Positions 56,442 to 64,000 of a stretch of DNA of 64,000 nucleotides are shown one piece after another. The notes beneath the pieces are model-generated. The model did not search any database. It was not told the DNA's origin and worked only from the letters and a program-made list of their open reading frames with translations. A program made the translations under genes and the position numbers. Source of the stretch: Bremerella volcania (GTDB lineage: Bacteria > Planctomycetota > Planctomycetia > Pirellulales > Pirellulaceae); assembly GCF_007748115.1 (NCBI RefSeq), contig NZ_CP036289.1, positions 620,001-684,000 of the forward strand, read 5' to 3'. The number at the start of each line of letters is the position of its first letter. The first letter of the stretch is position 1.

Positions 56442-56517
56442 GTCAATGAGTTAAAGGCTGGGAGAATCGCAAGTTTTTCGTTTTTTGCTTTGCAAGCTAA
56501 GGAAGTGACCGAATCGC

Positions 56518-57909
56518 CTAGAAGTCTCGAAATGGCCGACGAGGCTCGGCGGCTTCCATTTCCTGCTGCCACTCGGTTAGCCGCCGCTTCAGCGTCAGGA
56601 CTTTGTCGGGATGCTTTTCAGACAGATCGTTCTCTTCCCCGATGTCGTCCGGCAAGTAGTACAGGCCTTTGGCTTTCTTGCTGTCGATCCATTTCCAGTC
56701 GCCTAAGCGAACGGCAACCTCGTCTCGCCGTTGCCAGAACATTTCCTTTCGAGGCGAATCGACTTTGCCTTGAAGCACCGGCAGCATGTCAAAGCCATCG
56801 AGGGTCACTCCACTGGGAAGAGATGTACCAGTGGCCGCGCAGGCGGTAGGGAAGACTTCCAGGGACGTAAGAAAGGCATCGCTCGTCTTTCCCGCGGGAA
56901 CTTGCCCTGGCCAACGGACAAGGCAGGGAACCCGGTTGCCCCCTTCCCACATGGTCGACTTGCGACCTTGCAAGGGTTGATTGTCGGCCGTGCCGCTTCC
57001 GCCGTTATCGGAAAAGAAGATCACCAAAGTGTTGTCGGAGATTTCATAGCGGTCGAGTCGTTCGAAGATCGCGCCGATGGCCGCGTCCATTTCGGTGACG
57101 GCGGCCATGTACCCGCGTCTCCGCTTCTCGGATCGACTCTTGCCTTCGGGATACATGGCCAGATACTCAGGAGAAGCCTGCACGCTGCCGCGAATCTCAG
57201 GATCAAGATTGGAAGCACTATGAGGGGCATTGAACGGCACGTAGAGAAAAAACGGTCGCTCGTAATTCTGATCGATAAACTTGAGCGCATGGTCTCGAAA
57301 CAGAGTCGTGCAGTAAGTCCCTTTGTCTTTGGTCGTGGGCTCATTCCCCGCGAACATCGAAGGCACACCATATCGCTCGTGGGTGAAGTAGTCGATGCCG
57401 GTATTACAGAAGCCATAGAAGTCGTCGAACCCGCGCTGCAGCGGCAGGAACCGCTTCAATTGGCCGCCATCCCATTTGCCATAACACCCACATGCGTAGC
57501 CGGCATCGCTTAGTACGTTCGATAAAAAGACCTCCCGCTCGTCCATCCCCAGGATGTGCTCCGGCGACACGGCATATTCTTCGGGCGAGTAAAGATACCC
57601 GTCATCGACGCGATCGTTGCGGATCATGTCGTAGGTGCCATTGCGCTGGGGATAGCGTCCCGTCAGGAAAGCGGCCCGCGATGGCGTACAGGCATTCCAA
57701 GCGACATAGAAGCTGGTAAGCCGTGTTCCCTGCTGGGCGAGTCGATCCAAGTGGGGCGTGCGGACATCGGTCGCTCCGAACGATCCCAAGTCGTGGTAGC
57801 CTTGGTCGTCGGAGACGATCAACACGACATTGGCCGGACGCTCGGCAGCCAGCAAAACGTTAGGCAGAAGTAGCAGAACAATTCCCATCAACGCACGCAT
57901 GGAAGCCAT
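56518..57909 (-). CDS. exported sulfatase
   Basis: 463 aa with a signal peptide (1-21, cut after LLA). S1 sulfatase: IVSDDQGYHDLGSFG metal site, formylglycine motif CTPSRAAFLTGRYPQRNG at about residues 74-91, KWDGGQLKRFLPLQRGFD, and FFSDNGGSGTADNQPLQGRKSTMWEGGNRVP, which resembles arylsulfatase A/GalNAc-sulfatase branches. Third sulfatase of the window and a separate subgroup. Periplasmic desulfation of polysaccharides. Confidence 0.92.
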   Translation of the reverse strand: MASMRALMGIVLLLLPNVLLAAERPANVVLIVSDDQGYHDLGSFGATDVRTPHLDRLAQQGTRLTSFYVAWNACTPSRAAFLTGRYPQRNGTYDMIRNDRVDDGYLYSPEEYAVSPEHILGMDEREVFLSNVLSDAGYACGCYGKWDGGQLKRFLPLQRGFDDFYGFCNTGIDYFTHERYGVPSMFAGNEPTTKDKGTYCTTLFRDHALKFIDQNYERPFFLYVPFNAPHSASNLDPEIRGSVQASPEYLAMYPEGKSRSEKRRRGYMAAVTEMDAAIGAIFERLDRYEISDNTLVIFFSDNGGSGTADNQPLQGRKSTMWEGGNRVPCLVRWPGQVPAGKTSDAFLTSLEVFPTACAATGTSLPSGVTLDGFDMLPVLQGKVDSPRKEMFWQRRDEVAVRLGDWKWIDSKKAKGLYYLPDDIGEENDLSEKHPDKVLTLKRRLTEWQQEMEAAEPRRPFRDF

Positions 57910-57984
57910 CTCGGAAAAGGGGAGGATGAATTCAGGTAGGTGCGTTTCAGAATAGCGGTTCTGGTGGACGAAACAAGCTTTCGT

Positions 57985-58797
57985 TTAGGCCGCGGCCAGG
58001 ATCTCGTTTTTCAAATGTGAAAAATGTCCGATGGAGTCGGCAAAGAATTCCTCGGGAAGGATCGCATAGCGGTCAAGAGTTGCCTCAGTGTGTTTCCAGC
58101 CCATGCCGGCGGCAATATCGAACGCCTTGAGCCCTCGATCGATGCGTTCCCCTTTTCGGTCAAACTTCCAGAATTGAAGCCAGTAGCCAGGCGGAAAGTA
58201 GGCAAAGCGAACCGCCGGCATCAAGGCTAGTGATTTCATCAGAGGCCAGTCGAATTGATCGACCGCCTTTTCGATTCGCGGCCCGACCACGGTGTCCTGT
58301 TCGTCCAGAAAGTGCGTTTCAAAAATGTTTCGCTTCGCCTGATCGGAGAGTTGCTCGCCGTTGCGGTTGGCTTCGTGGACTCGATTTAATGAGGCAAGTA
58401 AGTGGGGAGCTACCAGCTTTTCCGCATCCGGATGATCGCCGTGAAGCTTCGTGAAGTGGTAGGTCGTGTAGATCTGCACGCATACTAGGCGGTTGACCTC
58501 GCGAAATGCTTCGGCGAATGCTTCTAGTGCGTCGAGCTTTTGCTTTCGTCGTGATGGTGTGAGACAGTATTGTAGGGAGAGCATGCCACCAAGTCGCATG
58601 CCGAAGGCGAAATAACCTCTTGCCCACAAGGCACCATGGGCGGCGATCAAGGGAAAGATGTGATTGCGACCGGAGTCTTCGTAAACGTGATGATAGGTGG
58701 CGGCACGTTGTGATAGCTGCCGTGTCGTACCAGCAAGACGGACGGCTTCGGCGTGAAACGCGTCATAGGTGCGCTTCAGTTGGGCAAGCGTTTCCAT
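57985..58797 (-). CDS. hypothetical helical protein
   Basis: 270 aa from the ATG at 58797 with GAGG upstream; the 65 further codons of the open frame look non-coding. Largely helical with His-rich patches (YHHVYEDSGRNHIFPLIAAHGALWARGYF; TTYHFTKLHGDHPDAEKL), which could bind metal or haem. No signal peptide. Family not recognised. Divergent from the aldehyde dehydrogenase gene. Confidence 0.65.
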   Translation of the reverse strand: METLAQLKRTYDAFHAEAVRLAGTTRQLSQRAATYHHVYEDSGRNHIFPLIAAHGALWARGYFAFGMRLGGMLSLQYCLTPSRRKQKLDALEAFAEAFREVNRLVCVQIYTTYHFTKLHGDHPDAEKLVAPHLLASLNRVHEANRNGEQLSDQAKRNIFETHFLDEQDTVVGPRIEKAVDQFDWPLMKSLALMPAVRFAYFPPGYWLQFWKFDRKGERIDRGLKAFDIAAGMGWKHTEATLDRYAILPEEFFADSIGHFSHLKNEILAAA

Positions 58798-59023
58798 AGC
58801 CCTGAACCTCGTTCTTCGAGAAATGCGTGGGATGTTTCTTAGCTCACAAGAGGTAGACCGACTGGCAGAGATCGTCCACAACCTGGAAAAGCAAATATTT
58901 CTGGCGTTTGCCATAAACGCGTAGAATGAGATGAGGCTTGCGTGCCTGGTGCAGCGAGTCAATAAAAAGAATTTCAAGCAAGCACTACCCAAGCTGCTTC
59001 CCCCATCGACTAAGGAGAGATCT

Positions 59024-60535
59024 ATGATTTTGACGACGACTGCCCCGGTCGCGCGTCCTGAAACGCAAGCATTTATCGACCAGGACCATCAACTGCTCAT
59101 CGACGGACAGTGGGTACCTGCGGTAAACGGAAAGAAGTTTGATGTCGTGAACCCGGCTGATGGCAAGGTGATTGCCCAGGTAGCCGAAGGTGGCCAGCAA
59201 GACGTCAACAACGCTGTGGCCGCCGCTCGTAAGGCATTCGAGAGCGGACCTTGGCCAGCGATGACCGCCTCCGAGCGAGGTAAAATGCTGTGGCGTCTGG
59301 CCGACCTGATGGAGCAGCACATCGAAGAGTTCGCAGAGATCGAATCGCTCGACAATGGAAAACCGAAAGCAGTTGCCGCTGCGGCGGACGTTCCTCTGGC
59401 AATCGATCTGTTTCGATACATGGCCGGCTGGGCCACCAAGATCGAAGGAACGACCATTCCAATCTCGGTCCCGTATCTCGACGGGGCAGAGTTCCACAGC
59501 TACACCCTTCGGGAACCGGTTGGCGTGGTCGGACAGATCATCCCTTGGAACTTCCCCTTGTTGATGGCGGCCTGGAAACTGGGGCCAGCACTGGCCGCGG
59601 GATGCACCGTCGTGCTTAAGGTGGCGGAAGAAACGCCGCTCAGCGCCCTGCGTCTCGCTCACTTGGTCCAAGAGGCTGGCTTCCCACCAGGCGTCGTGAA
59701 CGTGATTACAGGCTTTGGCGAAACCGCCGGGGCTGCCCTCTCGGCCCATCCCGACGTCGACAAGGTGGCGTTCACCGGCTCGACCGAAGTCGGCAAGCTG
59801 ATCGTCAAAGCGGCGGGCGAAACCAACTTGAAAAAGATCTCGCTTGAACTGGGTGGTAAGAGTCCCAACATCATCATGCCGGATGCCGACATTCCGGCCG
59901 CGATTGCTGGGGCGGCTAACGCGATCTTCTTTAACCATGGCCAGTGCTGCTGTGCCGGTTCCCGCTTGTTCGTTCACCGCCAGCACTTCGATCAAGTCGT
60001 CGAAGGGGTGGCCGAAGAAGCGAAGAAGATCAAGCTCGGCCCCGGTATGCATCCCGATTCGAACATGGGGCCGATGGTATCTCAGATTCAGCAAGATCGA
60101 GTTTGCAGCTATCTCGACATTGGAGCAAAGGAAGGAGCGACAGCCGTCTGCGGTGGTAAGCGGGCCGAAAGCGAAGGCTACTTCGTCGAGCCAACCGTTC
60201 TGATCGATACCCATCCCAACATGAAAGTAATTCAGGAGGAGATCTTCGGTCCGGTAGTTGCCGCGGTGGCATTTGACGACATCGAGGAAGTCATCGCCAC
60301 CGCTAACGACAGCATCTATGGGCTGGCTGCGGCCGTTTGGACCAAGGATATCAGTCTGGGACACCGGATCGCCAAACGGATCAAGGCAGGCACCGTCTGG
60401 ATGAACTGCTACAACGTGTTCGATGCCTCGCTTCCCTTCGGTGGCTACAAGCAATCAGGCTGGGGCCGCGAGATGGGGCACGAAGCGATTCAGCTGTACA
60501 CACAGACGAAAGCGGTCACGCTGCAATTGAAATAA
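59024..60535 (+). CDS. NAD(P)-dependent aldehyde dehydrogenase
   Basis: 503 aa, ALDH1/2-like. Elements in order: PWNFPLLMAAWKLGPALAAG, FTGSTEVGKLI (coenzyme fold), catalytic Glu in SLELGGKSPNII, catalytic Cys in NHGQCCCAGSRLFVH, and EEIFGPVVAAVAFDDIEE. Oxidises an aldehyde to its acid; length and motifs match betaine/retinal-type ALDHs. AAGGAGAG (59012-59019) fixes the ATG at 59024; the upstream open codons are discarded. A hairpin lies after the stop. Confidence 0.94.
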   Translation: MILTTTAPVARPETQAFIDQDHQLLIDGQWVPAVNGKKFDVVNPADGKVIAQVAEGGQQDVNNAVAAARKAFESGPWPAMTASERGKMLWRLADLMEQHIEEFAEIESLDNGKPKAVAAAADVPLAIDLFRYMAGWATKIEGTTIPISVPYLDGAEFHSYTLREPVGVVGQIIPWNFPLLMAAWKLGPALAAGCTVVLKVAEETPLSALRLAHLVQEAGFPPGVVNVITGFGETAGAALSAHPDVDKVAFTGSTEVGKLIVKAAGETNLKKISLELGGKSPNIIMPDADIPAAIAGAANAIFFNHGQCCCAGSRLFVHRQHFDQVVEGVAEEAKKIKLGPGMHPDSNMGPMVSQIQQDRVCSYLDIGAKEGATAVCGGKRAESEGYFVEPTVLIDTHPNMKVIQEEIFGPVVAAVAFDDIEEVIATANDSIYGLAAAVWTKDISLGHRIAKRIKAGTVWMNCYNVFDASLPFGGYKQSGWGREMGHEAIQLYTQTKAVTLQLK

Positions 60536-60555
60536 GCATTTGCGGATGCAAACCC

Positions 60556-60585
60556 GACTCCCACGACGGCATCGTCCTGGGAGTC
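60556..60585 (+). terminator. hairpin after aldehyde dehydrogenase
   Basis: GACTCCCA/TGGGAGTC plus GACG/CGTC around a four-base loop, with one C-C mismatch. No T run directly follows, so strength is uncertain. Confidence 0.5.
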
Positions 60586-60679
60586 ACGTCACTGAATTCG
60601 TTTTGTTTTCGAATCGTGGCGCGATACAAAGATAAGTGCGCGGATGCCCCACCCGTCCTCAGTTTCCGGAGGAAACGTC

Positions 60680-62215
60680 ATGTCCCTATCTCGTCGCCAG
60701 ATGCTTCAGTCAACGGCAGTTGCCGGTGGTTTGCTTTCGCTGGGAGACCTCGGTCTCCTCTCGCAACTTCGTCCGGTATCGGCCGAGGAAGCGAAGTTGG
60801 ATCCCAAGGTTGTGCGGCTTGACTCGAGTATTGAGCCCCTGGTCCGGCTGATTGAAGAGACGCCGCGGGAAGCCTTGCTGGAAGAGATCGCGTCGAAGGT
60901 GAAGAAGGGGACCAGCTACCGTGAAGTGATGGCGGCGTTGCTGCTGGTGGGGGTGAAGAACGTCGAACCGCGACCAAGCGTCGGGCACAAATTCCACGCG
61001 GTGTTGGTCGTCAACTCAGCTCACCTCGCGAGCATGTCCTCGCCGGATGAACACCGCTGGTTGCCGATCTTCTGGGCGCTGGATCACTACAAGTCGGCCG
61101 CGCAGCGCGACGTCGAAGAGCGGGGTGACTGGACGATGTCGGCCATGGACGACAGCAAGATCCTTCCGCACGGCAAGGCCAGGGCTCAGTTCATCGAAGC
61201 AATGGACGACTGGGATGAAGAGAAAGCGGACGTTGCCGCTGCCAGCCTGGCACGTACTGGAGGCGCGAACGAGATCTACCGATTGCTGTTTCGCTATGGA
61301 TCGCGCGACTATCGCAGCATCGGTCACAAGGCAATCTACGTAGCCAACAGCTATCGCACATTGGGTTGTATCGGCTGGCAACATGCCGAGCCGGTCCTTC
61401 GCAGTTTGACCTATGCACTTTTGATGCACGAAGGAAGTAACCCGGCTAAGCGAGACGATGAAGCCGATCGCCCATTCCGGCGCAACGAAGAGATCGCCGC
61501 GAAGATGCGGGACGATTGGACCACCGGGAAGCTCGACGCGGACGCGACGCAGACGATGATCGAGACGCTACGTAGCGGGTCCAACGACGATGCCTGCGAT
61601 CAGGTCGTTCAGCTGATCAATGGAGGAGCCCATCCTCAATCGATCTGGGATGCCTTGCATGTGGTGGCAGGCGAGATGGTCATGCAGCAGCCGGCAATTG
61701 TTCCTTTGCACAGCGTCACCACGACCAATGCCCTGCGTTATGCCTACGAGACATGCGGCGATGATGAGACGCGTCGACTATTGCTGCTGCAAAACGCCGC
61801 GTTCCTGCCGATGTTCCGTGGTGGCATGCGGGGGCGAGGTGGCGTCCAAGATGTCAGCATCGCGACGCTTGATCCGCAGCAGCCAGAAGGAGATGCGGCC
61901 GAGGCAGTCGAAAACATTTTCGCGGAACTCGGGAGCAACCCATTTAACGCGGCGAAAATGACGCTGGGGTATCTCCAAGACAAGGAAAACCACGCGGCCA
62001 AGGCCAAGCAACTGATCGATGCGGCCCGGGTGCTCGTTTTCCGCAAGGGAGACAATGCCCACGATTACAAGTTCAGTTCCGCGATCTTAGAGGACTACTA
62101 TCACGTGTCACCTCAATGGCGCGATACGTACCTCGCCTCGAATATCTTCCTGCTGCGGGACTCGCAGCGGGCCGATAACCGGCTTGTCCAGAGGATCCAA
62201 GCAGCATTGAGCTGA
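60680..62215 (+). CDS. Tat-exported protein of unknown function
   Basis: 511 aa from the ATG at 60680, with GGAGG about 10 bases upstream. Twin-arginine signal SRRQMLQSTAVAGGLLSLG, cleavage near VSAEE. The body is helical with conserved-looking stretches PRPSVGHKFHAVLVVNSAHLAS, PIFWALDHYKSAAQRDVEER, YRSIGHKAIYVANSYRTLGCIGWQHAEPVLRS and HSVTTTNALRYAYETCGDDETRRLLLLQ. Export via Tat implies folding, possibly with a cofactor, before transport. Family not recognised; the role is unknown. Confidence 0.75.
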   Translation: MSLSRRQMLQSTAVAGGLLSLGDLGLLSQLRPVSAEEAKLDPKVVRLDSSIEPLVRLIEETPREALLEEIASKVKKGTSYREVMAALLLVGVKNVEPRPSVGHKFHAVLVVNSAHLASMSSPDEHRWLPIFWALDHYKSAAQRDVEERGDWTMSAMDDSKILPHGKARAQFIEAMDDWDEEKADVAAASLARTGGANEIYRLLFRYGSRDYRSIGHKAIYVANSYRTLGCIGWQHAEPVLRSLTYALLMHEGSNPAKRDDEADRPFRRNEEIAAKMRDDWTTGKLDADATQTMIETLRSGSNDDACDQVVQLINGGAHPQSIWDALHVVAGEMVMQQPAIVPLHSVTTTNALRYAYETCGDDETRRLLLLQNAAFLPMFRGGMRGRGGVQDVSIATLDPQQPEGDAAEAVENIFAELGSNPFNAAKMTLGYLQDKENHAAKAKQLIDAARVLVFRKGDNAHDYKFSSAILEDYYHVSPQWRDTYLASNIFLLRDSQRADNRLVQRIQAALS

Positions 62216-62336
62216 CCGGTACTCGCGGCGATGTTCTTGGAAAAAGTGCCCGAGGGAGAGTGGGCAAGACATCCCCCACGTGGCATGATAGGGGAGTCTT
62301 ACGGAACTGACTTTTCGCTGCAGATGATGGGTGTCT

Positions 62337-63683
62337 ATGAGTTCTTCTGAAGAATCGCTCCGCGCGCTGGAAGAGGCGTTGCGTTTTAGCCCGGATAACA
62401 TCCCTTTGCGGTCTCACCTGGCCGACACGCTTTACCGCTTGGGGAAATTTGAGTCGGCGATTGACCATTTCAAAGAGTTGTCGCGGATCGAGCCCCACAA
62501 TCGCGACTGGCCGCTTCGTCTGGCTGACTCTTTCCTGCAAAACAATCAAATCGGTGAAGCCGCCGTCGTCATCGAACGCGTAGTTCATGGAAAAGACGCG
62601 TCAGCAGCGGCACATCTGTTGGCATCGCGAATAGCGATGGCGGAAGGCAACACATCTTCGGCCGTATATCACTATAAAACGGCGATCGATCTCGATCCGG
62701 AACTTGAGGATGAGGAACTCAGCGAACGCCTGGGCGTGGGGGCTCAGTTCGAGGAGAGCGAAGTCGTCGACGGGCGAATTCGTGTCGGATCGGGTGACGC
62801 CCAGGGGGATGTCGGTGCCTCGGTAGAGCGTCCCAAGATCAAGTTCGCCGATGTCGGCGGCATGGAGGATCTCAAGGAAGAGATCCGCATGAAGATCATT
62901 TACCCGATGCAGAACCCCGAGATCTACAAGGCCTACGGGAAGACGATCGGAGGCGGCATCATGATGTATGGTCCGCCAGGCTGTGGCAAGACGCACTTGG
63001 CTCGGGCCACCGCTGGCGAGATCAACGCGAACTTCATCAGCATCGGCATCAATGATGTCTTGGATATGTGGATGGGAAACAGCGAGCGCAACTTGCATCA
63101 GCTGTTTCAGCTTGCCCGTAATAGCAGCCCCTGCGTGATCTTCTTTGACGAGGTCGACGCACTGGGGGGGCGTCGTAGCGATATGAACGGAGGCAGTGCC
63201 CGGCAACTGATCAATCAGTTTCTGGCCGAGATGGATGGCGCCGAGCATTCCAACGAAGGGGTGCTGATTCTGGCTGCCACGAACGCTCCGTGGCACGTCG
63301 ATTCCGCGTTTCGCCGACCAGGACGTTTCGATCGCGTGATCTTCGTCCCACCGCCTGACCAGCCATCGAGGACTGAGATCTTGCAGGTTCTTTGCCAGGG
63401 CAAACCGACCAAGGATGTCGACTACGCCTACCTGGCCAAGAAGACCGATCAGTTTTCTGGGGCCGATATGAAGGCGGTCGTCGACCTGGCCGTGGAATCG
63501 AAATTGAGCGAAGCGCTCAAGACCGGTAAGCCGGTGCCCGTGTCTGGCAAGGATTTGCTCGCGGCGGCCAAACGGCATAGACCAACCACCAAGGAGTGGT
63601 TTGCGACGGCGAGAAACTATGCCCTGTATGCCAACGAAGGCGGGCTGTACGACGACATCCTTAGCTACATGAAATTGAAATGA
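62337..63683 (+). CDS. TPR-AAA+ ATPase (Cdc48/Vps4-like AAA domain)
   Basis: 448 aa from the ATG at 62337 (GTG at 62331 possible). N-terminal TPR repeats (about 5-120), an acidic linker, then one AAA module (about 165-400): Walker A GPPGCGKT (212-219), Walker B VIFFDEVDALGG, sensor-1 AATN, and arginine-finger-type FRRPGRFDR. The AAA sequence is closest to classical AAA (Cdc48/Vps4/FtsH) ATPases. No protease domain and no membrane span. It should unfold or remodel protein clients chosen by its TPR part. The next gene overlaps by four bases and is another TPR protein. Confidence 0.9.
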   Translation: MSSSEESLRALEEALRFSPDNIPLRSHLADTLYRLGKFESAIDHFKELSRIEPHNRDWPLRLADSFLQNNQIGEAAVVIERVVHGKDASAAAHLLASRIAMAEGNTSSAVYHYKTAIDLDPELEDEELSERLGVGAQFEESEVVDGRIRVGSGDAQGDVGASVERPKIKFADVGGMEDLKEEIRMKIIYPMQNPEIYKAYGKTIGGGIMMYGPPGCGKTHLARATAGEINANFISIGINDVLDMWMGNSERNLHQLFQLARNSSPCVIFFDEVDALGGRRSDMNGGSARQLINQFLAEMDGAEHSNEGVLILAATNAPWHVDSAFRRPGRFDRVIFVPPPDQPSRTEILQVLCQGKPTKDVDYAYLAKKTDQFSGADMKAVVDLAVESKLSEALKTGKPVPVSGKDLLAAAKRHRPTTKEWFATARNYALYANEGGLYDDILSYMKLK

Positions 63684-64000
63684 GCCAACGACTCCAGCGT
63701 GCTACCATGCTGATCCAGATGCGTCGCTACGATGAAGCGAAGCGCGAACTTACCCTGAGCATGGCGGAAGACCCCGAGAATCCCAGCAACCACATGCTGA
63801 TGGGGCTTTGCCATAGTGAGCTTAAGGAGAACGAACCAGCGATCGAGCATGGCGAGTTAGCCGTACGAATGGCTCCGGACTGGGCGAAGAGCCACTCGAT
63901 GCTCGCTTGGATCTACATGAAGGCGCACAAGTACAAAGATGCCAGACTCGGCGCCGAGCACGCGCTGCAGTTAGACCCGGCCGACACGATGGCATCCAAC
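63680..64000 (+). CDS. TPR-repeat protein, 3' end beyond window
   Basis: At least 107 residues, open to the window end. The ATG overlaps the TGA of the AAA+ gene (ATGA), a sign of coupled translation. Visible TPR units: LQRATMLIQMRRYDEAKRELT, NHMLMGLCHSELKENEPAIEHG, SHSMLAWIYMKAHKYKDARL. No signal peptide, so cytosolic. A partner or adaptor for the AAA+ ATPase is the obvious hypothesis. Confidence 0.85.
   Translation, partial: MSQRLQRATMLIQMRRYDEAKRELTLSMAEDPENPSNHMLMGLCHSELKENEPAIEHGELAVRMAPDWAKSHSMLAWIYMKAHKYKDARLGAEHALQLDPADTMASN

Noticed and set aside
58985-60454. 489-residue minus-strand frame opposite the aldehyde dehydrogenase
   Set aside because: It lies entirely antisense to a gene with all ALDH motifs, has no ribosome site and reads like low-complexity shadow translation caused by high GC.

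Overview
The window looks like chromosomal DNA of a planctomycete in the Pirellulaceae (Blastopirellula/Bremerella/Rhodopirellula type). The evidence is two DUF1559 proteins with pilin-like N-termini, three secreted sulfatases, an FG-GAP/UnbV (CRTAC1-type) protein, PQQ-type beta-propellers, Tat-exported TIM-barrel isomerase-like proteins, a formylmethanofuran dehydrogenase B subunit in a bacterium, an ebo gene pair, glutamine synthetase type III, and many short secreted proteins and lipoproteins. Genes are mostly single or in short operons on both strands. No taxonomic search was run.

Layout. 1-4.4 kb: ECF sigma factor, membrane protein with an anti-sigma-like position, PDZ protein, GAF/sigma-54 activator. 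4.6-8.1 kb: tRNA-Lys(CTT) followed by an AT-rich insert that ends in a diverged copy of the tRNA 3' end and its terminator. The insert holds a large HEPN-type protein on the minus strand, an integrase remnant, and a CDP-alcohol phosphatidyltransferase whose last codons lie in the repeat. 8.2-19.5 kb: secreted sugar-binding-like protein, lipoprotein, large leucine-rich-repeat gene that appears frameshifted, FG-GAP protein, beta-propeller, sulfatase, LOG-family protein, isomerase-like protein. 19.5-26 kb: FwdB homologue, zinc-ribbon membrane protein, a 27-bp perfect palindrome pair, tandem purine nucleoside phosphorylases, GT-C-like membrane protein, VOC and DJ-1/PfpI proteins. 26-36 kb: VWA lipoprotein, YceH, DUF1569, eboB-eboA, hemB, folE2, isomerase-like and MazG-like genes. 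36-46 kb: hypotheticals, sulfatase, DUF4272, SDR, two DUF1559 genes with small partners. 46-56.5 kb: M48 peptidase, GSIII, TPR protein, flavin monooxygenase, PQQ propeller, and an arsR/rhodanese pair with two matching operator-like palindromes. 56.5-64 kb: sulfatase, unknown protein, aldehyde dehydrogenase, Tat-exported protein, TPR-AAA+ ATPase overlapping a TPR gene cut by the window end.

Most noteworthy: the tRNA-Lys island with its HEPN protein, which also has a nuclease-like middle region and an EF-Tu-domain-2-like C-terminus (candidate anti-phage effector); the tandem PNPs, where one copy carries the two substitutions typical of methylthioadenosine phosphorylase; the repeated TATCG-N8-CGATA operator in the arsR/rhodanese locus; and the two-gene ebo locus. 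All function calls come from reading motifs; no database or structure search was possible.
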